Positions 48,301 through 57,847 of a stretch of 64,000 nt of DNA are shown in pieces. Under the pieces are notes generated by a model that made no database searches, was not told the DNA's origin, and saw only the letters and a list, made by a program, of their open reading frames with translations. Where the stretch lies: NCBI GenBank assembly GCA_963277665.1, contig OY728121.1:961966097-962030096 (forward strand), read 5' to 3'. The DNA is from Viscum album (lineage: Eukaryota > Streptophyta > Magnoliopsida > Santalales > Viscaceae). The position numbers were made by a program, and so were the translations under genes. Position 1 is the stretch's first letter. The number at the start of each line of letters is the position of its first letter.

Positions 48301-49370
48301 CAAACATAGTTTGTTGAAGGTGGATAGGTTCAGAACTAGACTTAGTAGCAGTTTCTTGTGAGACCATTTCAGTAGTAGGGGCGGCAGGTTTTCTCCCCAC
48401 CAAGGGGAGATGGAGTGGGTTGAGGAAAACCTCAGGATGTTCCTCATGTTCAGGGACTGTTACCCAAGCATGTACATGGAGGTGGTCATCAGTAGAGAGG
48501 TAGAGGAGTTGGGTGTGGTTAGTTTCACGTAGTGGAGGTAATAGTTCCGTAGGGGATAGAGGTCATCAGAGATCAGTTTATTTTGTACTCTTGATTGTAC
48601 CTTTTTTGATTTGGGATCTTCACACTCCTTTATTACACTTGATATATCCCATGATCTGGGACTAGATGTAGAGAGTATTCTCGTGCCCCTATTATTAAAA
48701 ACACCATTTAGAGAACATACCATATTTTGTGCGTGTGTGTTGAGGGTGTAAACTGATGATGGGGACACATCAGTCCCATGGGGGTATTTTCTTATTATAT
48801 ATGTAGCCACATGATGTTATCCTCAACATTGACTGGTTGTATTCCATTGGTGCTTTTATAGACTTCTTTCAGAGGAGAGTCATGTTTTTGGATATGGATG
48901 GTCTGCGTATGGTTTTCTTTGGTGAGTGGAGTTGTCAGGTGGTAATTTTTCATGTGGATCTCCTTTTTTTCCTTATTGGTTGAGTTTTCAATGGAATCGG
49001 TAGATGCTGGGATAGTAGAGGTTCCCAAGGTTGTTGGGGAGTTCTTGGATGTTATTATTGAGGAGGTTTTGATGCTACCACATCAACGTGGTGTTGAGTT
49101 CGGGATAGAATTTCATTTTAATGATTTTACAATTTCAATAGCTCTTTATTGGATGAAACATTCTGAGTTATAGTAGTTGAGGATTCATATAGATGATCTG
49201 ATGTAGAAGGGTTTTATCTGGCCCAGTGTGTCACTATGGGGTGCTCTAGTGTTGTTCTCCAAGAAGGTGGATGGTGGTATGAGGTTGTTCATGGACTAAT
49301 GGAGGTTAAATCAAATGATGGTCAAAAACTATTACCCTCTTCCAAGGATAAACGATCTTTGGGTAGGAAG
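48301..49370 (+). pseudogene. Gypsy D protease and N-terminal RT
   Basis: The protease site FFDLGSSHSFI is at 48,602-48,634 (family FDSGASHSFI; Asp kept, S/T replaced by L). The frame 48,952-49,173 reads VVGEFLDVIIEEVLMLPHQRG (in the family, a VREFxDVFP.ELPGLPPxRE block), then VEFGIEF. It continues in other frames with KGFIWPSVSLWGALVLF, KKVDGGMRLFMD and NYYPLPRINDLW up to about 49,360. RT then stops before its catalytic box. The frame 49,236-49,502 is a mixture of frames beyond this point. Confidence 0.82.
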
Positions 49371-49499
49371 TCATGGAAGGGTTTTGTTCAGGAGTCTGCG
49401 TATGCTTGGAGAGAAATGATGGAGTTTGAAGTATTGCCCTTATATGTAAGAGTGTATGGTGGTAGAGGATTTTTGTTTCTAATAGAGGTGAAATCTACT

Positions 49500-49974
49500 T
49501 GAATTTTTAGTGACTATGATTCATTACAAAAAATTAAACACTTTGTAATCTTAGATTCAGAGTGCACTTTTGTGCATTCAACTAATGTATTGCGTGGATC
49601 ATTCCCCTGTTCCTTTTATTGAAAATCCATCTAGTCATATCAGTCACCCTACATTACCACATTCATGGTGGTCCTCCATATATAATATCAGTGGTAATCA
49701 CTAGTAACACATTTGAACATAATTTCTTTCACCAGTAAACACTTCTATAGACTTCACATAAGATACTTCCTTCGAGAGAGTTCACCAAACATATTTGAAC
49801 ACCGTTGAATCTATCATAAGATACAATATTTTTATTTTTATTCTTTCACCTGAGGAGATGAACTATTGTATACTACACACCAAGTGCATCCACCTTCCAC
49901 TAAATAAAATTCTAGTAAATTTATTTTTAGTGAGTGAGCTTTTGGTAGTCTGAAACCATGATTCACATCCCAAA
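49500..49974 (-). repeat. 3' LTR of copia-2 (left boundary uncertain)
   Basis: On the minus strand AAGTGGGAGAA (49,975-49,985) is a copia polypurine tract, followed by TTTTGGGATGTGAATCATGG, a decayed TGTTGGGA-type LTR start. The LTR extends left to somewhere between 49,370 and 49,600; its outer TG end was not identified. The frame 49,838-50,086 crosses the LTR end and is not a gene. Confidence 0.5.
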
Positions 49975-50099
49975 ATTCTCCCACTTGAATACTTGTTTTA
50001 GGGAAACACAATAATAAATTATTTAGAAAATTATTTTCATAATATTCTTCTACCAAAATATGCATTGTTCCTCCAAATTCTTCCATTCACCCATACCCC

Positions 50100-50960
50100 A
50101 CTGAGGCATGATTTTGCCTCAGGATTTACTAACCTAAAGTTTTAGTGAATATATTCACTAGATCTTGTATATCGACTATCTTACAGATATCTAACACTTT
50201 ATATTTCAAAATAATTTTTATAGAGTTGTAATTTAGATTGATATGATTTTTCCTTGGATGAAAAAACATATTTCAAGCCAAGTGAATCACACTTTGATTA
50301 TCACAGAATAAAATTCCCACTTCCTGAATTATTTAGAGATCATTAAGTAATTTATTCAACAAATACAACTCCTTTATAAATTATGTTGTTTCTATATACT
50401 CTAATTATTCTATACTTAGTGTAAAAATTTTCTATAGTTTCAACATCCGAAAAATTGTTTTTCCTCTAGAAATAAATATAAACATAGTTATTCTCTTTTG
50501 ATTATATGAATATACAATGGAGTTCATATAAAAAAACCTTTTAATAGATCTTCCTCCCCAAAGAAAAAATATTTTTATTCCATTCTTTTCAAGTACCAAA
50601 GGATACATTTACTATATTCACAATTTTACTTACCTAGACTCTACATAAATATACTCAAAACTCCCACTACAAAAACAATATACAGCCAAGTACATACCAT
50701 TGCATACATTAAGATTCTGATACCTGATGCATATAGTACATTCTCTAAGTTATAAAGTTCTTTTTTTGTTGCAGGTGATTGTGAATTGGAAAGTTTAATG
50801 TTTCTAGAAAGAGGATTTGAAACTGATTTACATCCTACCATTCAAATTTTTCAATGATCTTCTAGATGTACTATTTTTGAGATAACACCAAAGTCTTGAC
50901 ATTCCTTTCTCTCTCGATTCTATTTCCTAATATTTTCTTGGATTGACCAAGATATATCTT
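50100..50960 (-). pseudogene. copia-2 RT C-terminus, connection and RNase H
   Basis: The frame 50,641-50,841 reads a segment with CKSVSNPL and KLSNSQSP, then LYASGIRILMYAMVCTW (family CKPVSTPL and YASAVGSLMYAMVCTRPD). To the left, with stops, SVIHLA, NHINLNYN and IVDIQDLVNIFTKTLG match the RNase H end (SAIHLAKN, KHIDVRYH, T.DNPADxLTK). To the right, up to about 50,960, is GLSQENI (family GLSQ..YI). The Asp of the E/D-S-A-I block is unreadable. Confidence 0.83.
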
Positions 50961-52629
50961 ATAACAATCCATCTATTAATTACACAATAATTAATTATTT
51001 ATTACATAAAATTAAACTTAATAAAACCCAAAAGATCAAAAATTATAGTGTATTTAGGAATTACGTACATAACATAAAATATTGAACATGGGATACAACA
51101 ACATTATTAAAAACTTCTTTAACATGCTTCTAAAATTCCATGTCTTTTAAAACTAAATGGGATAACCTGAGGACATATATGAGAAAGGGATGAGCTATAA
51201 ATACCAATAAGGGAATAAAAAAGTCATAAAATGAAGAATATATTACATGTTAGACAATAGTAATATCAATGGGGCATAAAAGGAACATGAATAATAAGGC
51301 ATGATATAACAAGAAAATAATAACATAAGAAATTAAGAAAGAACTCAAAAAACTGAATCATAAAAATAGGTCAAGGATAAACTTCCAAGACTTCATGGTG
51401 GAAAAAGTACTATAAAGGAATCTGGTTCACTCCATGTCCCAACATGAAATATCATTATACTAAACATTACCCATGCATTGGAGCACTATCTTAGCACACC
51501 AATCACAATCATTTCATTATCATGCTTAAGTGTTACACATAGATCTTACAACAGGGATTAATTCACCATCATAATTTATTTCATGATTAAGGAGTGTGGA
51601 ATACATATATGTAAGTCCCTAATCAAAAAGTATATTTTTATAAATTTGAACACCCTTGATAAGAAATGGGTATGGTATTCACTACACAATTGCTTTGGCA
51701 TGGAAAATCATGGTGAAATTTTGGAAACATAACGACGTCACTTAAAGATTAATAAAATGGGTTAATGAGATATAAATGGTTATATCACCAATTATACATA
51801 AAATTATAAGCAATAGTAACATGAAAAAATATATACAAACCTTAGAAATTGGAAATACAAGGCGTAGGTAATAAAGAAACTTGAATAATGAAAAGAATCC
51901 AAACCGTATTTCCGGATGGTAACAGGTGTACATAAAGGAAAATAGAAGTATTAATGTGATTTAAAGGAAACTCTAATTATTTATAAATCAATTGTAAATT
52001 AATCGTAACATATATGAACATATCCCAACTTAAGCAAAAGGAAATTTAGAGACCAAAAATAAGTGCTTGATAAAAATAAGAGAGTGGAAGATGAGGAACC
52101 CTTACTTGTGTGTGTGACTAAAAAAGATTAGAAGGGGATTATTGAGAGATTGGGGGGACCTTGAAAGGAATCTAGAGAGTGGAGGGAAGATTATAGATGT
52201 GATTCATGGAGTTTGAGTGAAGTGAAATGGGATATTGCTTCCGTTTATATAAGAAAAGAGAGGAATTTCTTTATTATTTTGGTTTTGGACTCTACATAAT
52301 AAAATAACCAAAACCACAAACCATACCATGGTTTTTTCCATTGGTTTCTTCCAAATGATATTAGTTTACATTATTTTATATGATAGAGGTCTTAACTTAT
52401 TAAAATAATTCCTTTGCTTATGTGGAGGTGAGTCACACTCTTCAAGATATGATTTTAAAACCTTAAAATATATTATAGGTTTTCAAGGATTCATAATGGA
52501 ATTAAATAATAAATAAAATAAACATAAAATCAAATTATTTTAAATATAAAACATTTATCTGGTTGTGTATCTCATTTATAGTAATTATTATATCACTTTT
52601 GGGTCATTATTATGTCATAAAACACAAAG

Positions 52630-52782
52630 TATATTTATACAATATTTGCCACCCACAGGAGGATGGGGTGGCTGGGGGGTTGCAGTTATGGGGTGTAGGT
52701 CACAAGGTAGAGTCCCCAAGAATTATTTGTAGCATTAATGTGTGAATAAAACCCAAATTTAAAATATATTTATACAATATTT
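52630..52782. repeat. Perfect 18 bp target-site duplication
   Basis: The 18-mer tatatttatacaatattt occurs at 52,630-52,647 and again at 52,765-52,782, exactly flanking the 117 bp element. The length is typical of LINE-mediated (target-primed) insertion, not of LTR elements, which give 4-6 bp. Perfect identity implies a young event. Confidence 0.92.
52648..52764 (+). mobile_element. SINE-like element, 117 bp, tRNA-derived head suspected
   Basis: A GC-richer 117 bp block between perfect 18 bp repeats. TGGCTGGGGGG at 52,669-52,679 fits the Pol III A box (TRGYnnARnnG) except for one base. GGTAGAGTCCC at 52,706-52,716 resembles the B box of tRNA genes (GGTTCGAGTCCC) with one base missing and one changed. 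The 3' end is A-rich (ends AAATTTAAAA). The first 25 bases form a hairpin (GCCACCC...GGGTGGC, 7 bp stem, 11-base loop). The A and B boxes plus the long duplication suggest a non-autonomous retroposon mobilised by a LINE. A tRNA pseudogene is the alternative, but no cloverleaf could be drawn. Confidence 0.65.
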
Positions 52783-53690
52783 AATTGTTACCCGAATATT
52801 TGATTGTCTCAGAAAATTATGAAAAATTCAGCATTGGATAATTTCAATGTTCTAATTTAAAAAATAATATTCATTTTATCTAAATAATTTTATAAATATG
52901 GGAATTTTCACTTTTAAAATAAAATCATCATTTATTAAGAAATTTTAGGTTTTTGACGATAATAGTTTTCGAACCCTTATAAAAATTACATTTGAAATTA
53001 TATGATTATCTATATTTGATAAACATTGTTGAATAATATTAAAATACTATTTATTTCAAAAATACATTAATTTGTTAAATCATTAATTGAATTTGAATAT
53101 TAACCGAAAATAAAATCTATGATTTATTGTATCAAAATAAAAGTCATTTACAAAGTAAAAATAACAGGATGAAAATATATTCATAATCCTATAAAAAATA
53201 ATGTACATACTCATATTGATAGGGTCTCAATACATATCCCTTAAATACACTCTAAAAATCCCTATGGGTAAGGTACAAGATGATGATACTTTGATGGGGT
53301 GGTTCTATGAACATGGTTTGGTCTGTGATCTCAATGATCTTGAACATCTCCCGTAAACAGTTTCAATCGTGCTTACGTTATTAGATCTCTGTTTGGGCTT
53401 AGTTAGGGGAAAATCTTAGAAATTATTTCTCCCTTAGAATATTTGATAGATGGTCTTCATCAGGAATGATCCTACTGGTTGAGCCCATAACTTCCTTTAT
53501 CTGTGTCAATTGGATTTGTTAAAATCATACATTTATACTAATCATGTGATCACCATTCAACAACTATATTATCAATGGTAATGATACATAACAGTCTTTT
53601 AAATCTAATTGGATATAAAAAATAAGTGTATGTGTTTTTGATAAACATATTACTTAATAAGATATTTATTTAAAAAAAGGGAAATTTTAT

Positions 53691-53878
53691 TTATAACAGT
53701 TCATGTCATTACATTTCATGTAAACAATTATGTAAAACTTACACTTCAATTTCCGAATCTTTCATTTATCCGATCTGACTAGAATAATGTCCTTAACATA
53801 TAGAAGCAATATAATAAAAGTCACACCATACAATTTCTCTGGATAAAAATAGTTTCATTACCCTTGGTTTCAGGTACA
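53691..53878 (-). pseudogene. copia-2 RT catalytic segment
   Basis: Reads VTFIILLLYVKDIILV, the copia FxxLLLYVDDMLI motif, with the catalytic box at 53,789-53,800 as YVKD (first Asp to Lys). It is preceded by MYLKP (family C-x-Y-x-K) at the right edge, where the solo LTR begins, and followed by a decayed K-x-K-L-K-x-x segment. It lies between the two insertions that split this gene. Confidence 0.83.
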
Positions 53879-55741
53879 TGACCCATTATTCTTGTATTTT
53901 GTGCCTATATAATTTTTGGGTTATGTTTTAGAAGGTTTCAAGGATTTTGTCATGTTTTGGAGGCTTTTATAGAGTTGAATAGTTTGTACACTATTAATAG
54001 AAACTGTGCACCACCTCTAGGAAATCATGTAAGGGAGAACAATGGTCACTGAGTAGGTGAACTATTTTTATATAGTTTAGCCAAACTATGTGGGTTACTA
54101 GGACAAACCTGGAATCTTGAAAAAGTTTAAAAATAATGGTTGGTACATGGTTTGTCTAACCATGTGATCCAACCATGTTAGGGGTTTTCTTGAGATAGTA
54201 GCACCATATAGTTGGTACATGGTTTTCCAAACTGTGAATAATACTGTTGGAACCCCTAAAATTGTGGATCTAATCCAAATTAGGTCATGATACCTCCTTT
54301 AATTCTCTATTATATCAGTATCATGAATTTCTTTTGCTCCATAGGCTTGAGAGGTGATCCCCTTCAATCCAGAATCAATTCTTAAGTGAATAAAAGTATG
54401 TTGAAGATCTATATTCATTAGTAAATACCCATTATACCTCATTTTTTTATATCTAGTCTTCTTCTATTTCTTATAACCATTAATCTAGTACACCTAGGAT
54501 AGATATATGTTGTGTAAATTCAATATTGTTGAGATCTTGTTGGATCTAGTGAATAGAATTTGGTTTGTGATTGGATCTAGAATATCTTAGTTCTATTATT
54601 TGTTTTCTCTATCCGTTGAGAGGTTGGAAGATTCTCTCTCATCTCCACTTTTTCTATAACTTGAAGGATCAATTTTATTTAAATAAATTTATTTATTTTT
54701 TTAAAAAATGTGTTTTATTCTTTATGGAACCCTATTTTGGGTTATAACTTTAGAATTGTACAACATTGGATTTTTTTGTGGAAAATTCTTTTTGGAGATA
54801 ATTTTAAAATGATCATTTTAATATTATGGTTTTGTTTTTACACATGATTTTTTTTTAAAATTATATAAAGGAAGATATGTTTTGTGTGAAATGGTTTGGC
54901 ATGCTATTTGTAATACATGGTTGGCATGAGTGAATTTATATATGTGACCCTATGGAAGGGGAATGTGACATTGGGGCACTTGGTATTGGTCACCTTGTGA
55001 TGACTAGGTGGATCAATAGGAGACCAATCATGATTATGGAACTCTCACCTGGGCATGCATTGGGCGTGTGTGTGTGTGGAGGAATGATTGTTGGTATGAA
55101 AACTAATTGAGAAAGGTTTTATGTTTTTTAAATTGTTTTCTTTATAACTTGTTTACTATTTGTATATAAACTATTTTAACATGTTTATATAAAATGTGAT
55201 AACTAGTTATTGTCCCAGTGGCATGAGTTGGGATGTATTTAGGGAAATACTATGAGTTTAGACTCACCTCCTACTTGGTAAGGGTTGTGCGTTTGCATAT
55301 TTCACCTAGAGACATAGGTAAAGACAAGGTATCTCAGTTATTTAGTGAATATTCTTGATACCTTGGGCATGAAATATAGAGTTTGATCGTAGAGTGGTTT
55401 TGGTAATGCTTATCTTGATGATACTTGGGAAGTTTTCCAGTTTTGTGGTATTTTGGTTCCTTCCAAGTATATATTTTGGTTTCCCCTTCTACTCTAATAT
55501 TGTCAATTATTTTGGTTATGTTTGATTTTTATTTTATACTCATGCATCATATAGAGGATTGGATGTTTATTATTTATTGTTTTTGTGGTTGGTTATTTTA
55601 TTATTAAAAGGGAAAATCATCCACTAAATGTTATTAAGGCCCTTAGAATTTATTTCTAGACTTAGGCATCTTGGGGATGTCACTTAAGGCTAGTAACACC
55701 ATCACCTCTTCTCAAGCCAATGAAGAGGGTTGAGATGTTAC
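53879..55741 (+). repeat. Solo LTR of gypsy family C
   Basis: About 1.9 kb from TGACCCATTATTC to GGGTTGAGATGTTACA. It is the reverse complement of the LTR at 37,343-39,253: ends agree (ATGGGTCA against AATGGTGTTA; TGTAACATC on the other side), the last 80 bases match well (for example CACTTAAGGCTAGTAACACC), and both have a (GT/CA)n tract (55,067-55,078). No gypsy internal DNA adjoins either end, and copia-2 RT resumes on both sides, so this is a solo LTR. The flanking pentamers GTACA and GTAGT agree at three bases, a decayed target duplication at best. The plus-strand frame 55,425-55,607 is not a gene. Confidence 0.8.
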
Positions 55742-55751
55742 AGTAGTGATC

Positions 55752-57250
55752 CAAATTTTATATTTCAAATCCTTCTTATGAAATAAACTTGTCTAACTTC
55801 TAATTCCACTATCATGATGCTTAATTGAATCCATAAATACTTTACTTCAATTTAAAAACCCTGTTATTGTTCCCATCTTCCATGAAACCTACTAGTTGCT
55901 TCATGTAAATTTCTTACTCTAACTCACTATAAAGAAAGGTTTTCTTTACATTTATCTATTCAAGAAATAGATTTTATAATGATATTATACTTAGAATCAT
56001 CTAGATATTTTATTGTTTAACTATTTGAGAGAATATTTCTAAGAAATCAACTCCTTCATTATTTTGAAAACCCATTTCTAAAAGTCATGCTTTGTAATGA
56101 ATCCTCCTATTTGCTTCAAATTTCAATAGAAAAACCCACTTATTCTCTGATGCTTTTTTACCTTTCAATAACACCATAAAATCCTATGTTACATTGGTTT
56201 ATAATAAATCCATATCTTTATGCATAAATATCTTCCAATATATGGTATCATTAAGTGTAGCTACTTCTTCCATGAATTCTTATTTTCCTACATCTATGAA
56301 GATTATAAAATTCATATCAGCTCTAAACCTTTAAATTGGTATCCTAACTCCGGTTTATCATTTAAATTGAATTGGATTCCTTGAATAACTCAACCTATCT
56401 ATCTCTTATGGAACCTAAAATTTTATCACTCCCACTAAAGCTTGATCTTCTATTTAGTTTTATGGATGATCTCCAACATGAATTATTCTTTAAATTCTTA
56501 TTCTTTAAACACTAATATCTGAGTTTTTTTAGAAGTTTCAAACTTCTAGTAACCTTAAATTTCTTATCCGAGACTTTAGAAATAGATTTTTCCACAACTT
56601 TATTCTCCATCAAGTTTCAGTCCTTCCATATACTTTTACTAATAAAGATAACATCTTTTATCCTGACGAATTTTCATTTATCATCATCCCATATACATTA
56701 TCTAAAATTTTAATCACTATAATAGATAAAAATAAAGATTTTTGATTTTCATTCAAGTTCGTATCTTTTATTGGAATCAACATGTACATATGATTAAAAA
56801 CCAAATACTTTAAGATGATAAAATCTTATTCCTTTTCTAGAACACAATTCCATTATAATTTCCTACCCAATTACCCATATTGGACTTCTGTTAGCAAGAT
56901 ATTCCATCTTGTTGAGTTCCTATGCCCAAATAATCTTAGGAATTCTTGAGTGAAACTTCATACTTAAAAATTTATCTTCCAAAGCCTTATTCATTCACTC
57001 TTACACTCCATTATTCTACATAGTTTCTGGAACTATCCTCTCACACCTAATTTCCTTCTTCTTGAATAAGTTTTGAATGTTTTTTGGGTGTAATAACCAC
57101 AATTTTCTATCTAAATACACTTCAACTTCTAACTATATTCCCTTTACACTAGGATTTTCACTGAATGAACACCTAAAACACATCATACTTATTATTTATA
57201 AAGAAAATACATACTTTTCTAGTATCATAACTCACTCAAAATAACTTTTT
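55752..57250 (-). pseudogene. copia-2 RT N-terminal part and integrase, decayed
   Basis: At about 55,760-55,850 the minus strand reads VFKLK, SIYGFNQAS and WNWKLD (family VCKLxKSIYGLKQASRxWNxKFD), then NLDHYC at the edge of the solo LTR. Further right (56,700-57,110) lie integrase remnants such as TQKTFKTYSRR and QEFLRLFG...STRWNILLTE. No catalytic residues can be assigned. The relic fades out at about 57,250 next to the LINE fragment. Confidence 0.65.
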
Positions 57251-57302
57251 ATTAAAAAATACCTAGAACACTAGGGGGTCTAAATTGGTGAATTACTTGG
57301 GA

Positions 57303-57780
57303 TTAACCACTAACAATGATGTTAAAACCATGTGGTATAACTCCCATACTATGATAAAGAATGATACCTTCACTACGACTCCCTTTAATTGATAGATTAT
57401 CCTTGGAAAAGTTACCCTCCCTCCAAATATGGGTGACCTCTATGCCATGACCAATGAGTGACCTACACTTCCTAATGTGATGGACTAAATACCATAGAAC
57501 CCTGGTGTTATCAAGAAGGAAACTGAATAGTAGCTTATAGTATGAATTGACCAAGAGATTTTTATGTTGTAGAGCCTACAAAGGGAAAGGTCGTTAAACA
57601 AGATTCTTATATATGCCTAAATGAATTTTCCTGAACCATAACATTCACCATAGATAAAAATCACTAAACCCATAACATCATGCATAAGACCTCCTCATAT
57701 CATAACAACCTGGGCATAAGAACCATCCACATTAACATTTATCCAAACTTTGGGAGGACTCCACTTGACCCAACACCCTT
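57303..57780 (-). pseudogene. LINE-type RNase H domain fragment
   Basis: Starts at about 57,778 with KWSPPKVWINVNVDGSY (plant LINE/RVT_3 pattern W-x-PP-x-x-W-(I/V)-K-(I/V)-NVDGS); the catalytic Asp of DGS is at 57,725-57,727. After frameshifts, the frame 57,303-57,554 carries VLWYLVHHIRKC and IEVTHIWREGNFSKDNLS, matching the end of the domain (HIxREGNxxAD), with the last Asp kept. The fold is RNase H type 1, as found at the C-terminus of plant L1-like elements. No RT or endonuclease of the element adjoins: 57,848 begins a gypsy LTR. A host RNase H-like gene is less likely given the stops. Confidence 0.72.
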
Positions 57781-57847
57781 GTGAAACTATGCCACTACCT
57801 TTAGTGTTAATCAAAACACTTTGTAGGCACCCTCTACTCGAGTCCAA

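Larger units (their letters stand above)
44384..49500 (+). mobile_element. Ty3/gypsy relic, family D, truncated in RT
   Basis: Plus-strand element inserted in the 5' LTR of gypsy C: 5' LTR (44,384-47,060), primer-binding site, gag, protease and the first part of RT. RT similarity ends at about 49,370. No RNase H, integrase or 3' LTR of this family is present to the right, where copia-2 begins near 49,500. The remainder was either displaced beyond the window by nested insertions or deleted. Confidence 0.82.
50980..53690. repeat. 2.7 kb LTR-like insert in copia-2 RT
   Basis: This interrupts copia-2 RT between the GLSQ block and the YVDD block. It is non-coding and AT-rich, with a G-rich patch around 52,130-52,260 followed by TTTATATAAGAAAAG, an arrangement resembling other gypsy LTRs here. 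No certain TG/CA termini, target duplication or internal coding region was found, so solo LTR is only the most likely reading. It hosts the SINE-like element at 52,648-52,764. Confidence 0.4.
49500..57250 (-). mobile_element. Ty1/copia relic (copia-2), split by two insertions
   Basis: Minus-strand order from the right: integrase remnants (about 56,700-57,250), RT N-terminal part (55,752-56,400), RT catalytic part (53,691-53,878), then the RT/RNase H connection and RNase H (50,100-50,960), and polypurine tract with LTR (ending 49,974). The three RT blocks match successive parts of one copia RT. They are separated by a solo LTR (53,879-55,741) and a 2.7 kb insert (about 50,980-53,690). Decay is heavy. 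No 5' LTR or gag was found at the right. Confidence 0.8.

Noticed and set aside
52648..52764. The 117 bp insert as a MITE or a functional tRNA gene
   Set aside because: There are no terminal inverted repeats, and the duplication is 18 bp instead of 2-10 bp. No acceptor-stem pairing or anticodon loop could be drawn.
57303..57554. A stand-alone host RNase H gene
   Set aside because: The N-terminal half of the domain is out of frame with the rest and stops intervene. Such domains are common at the ends of plant LINEs, so a decayed LINE fragment is simpler.
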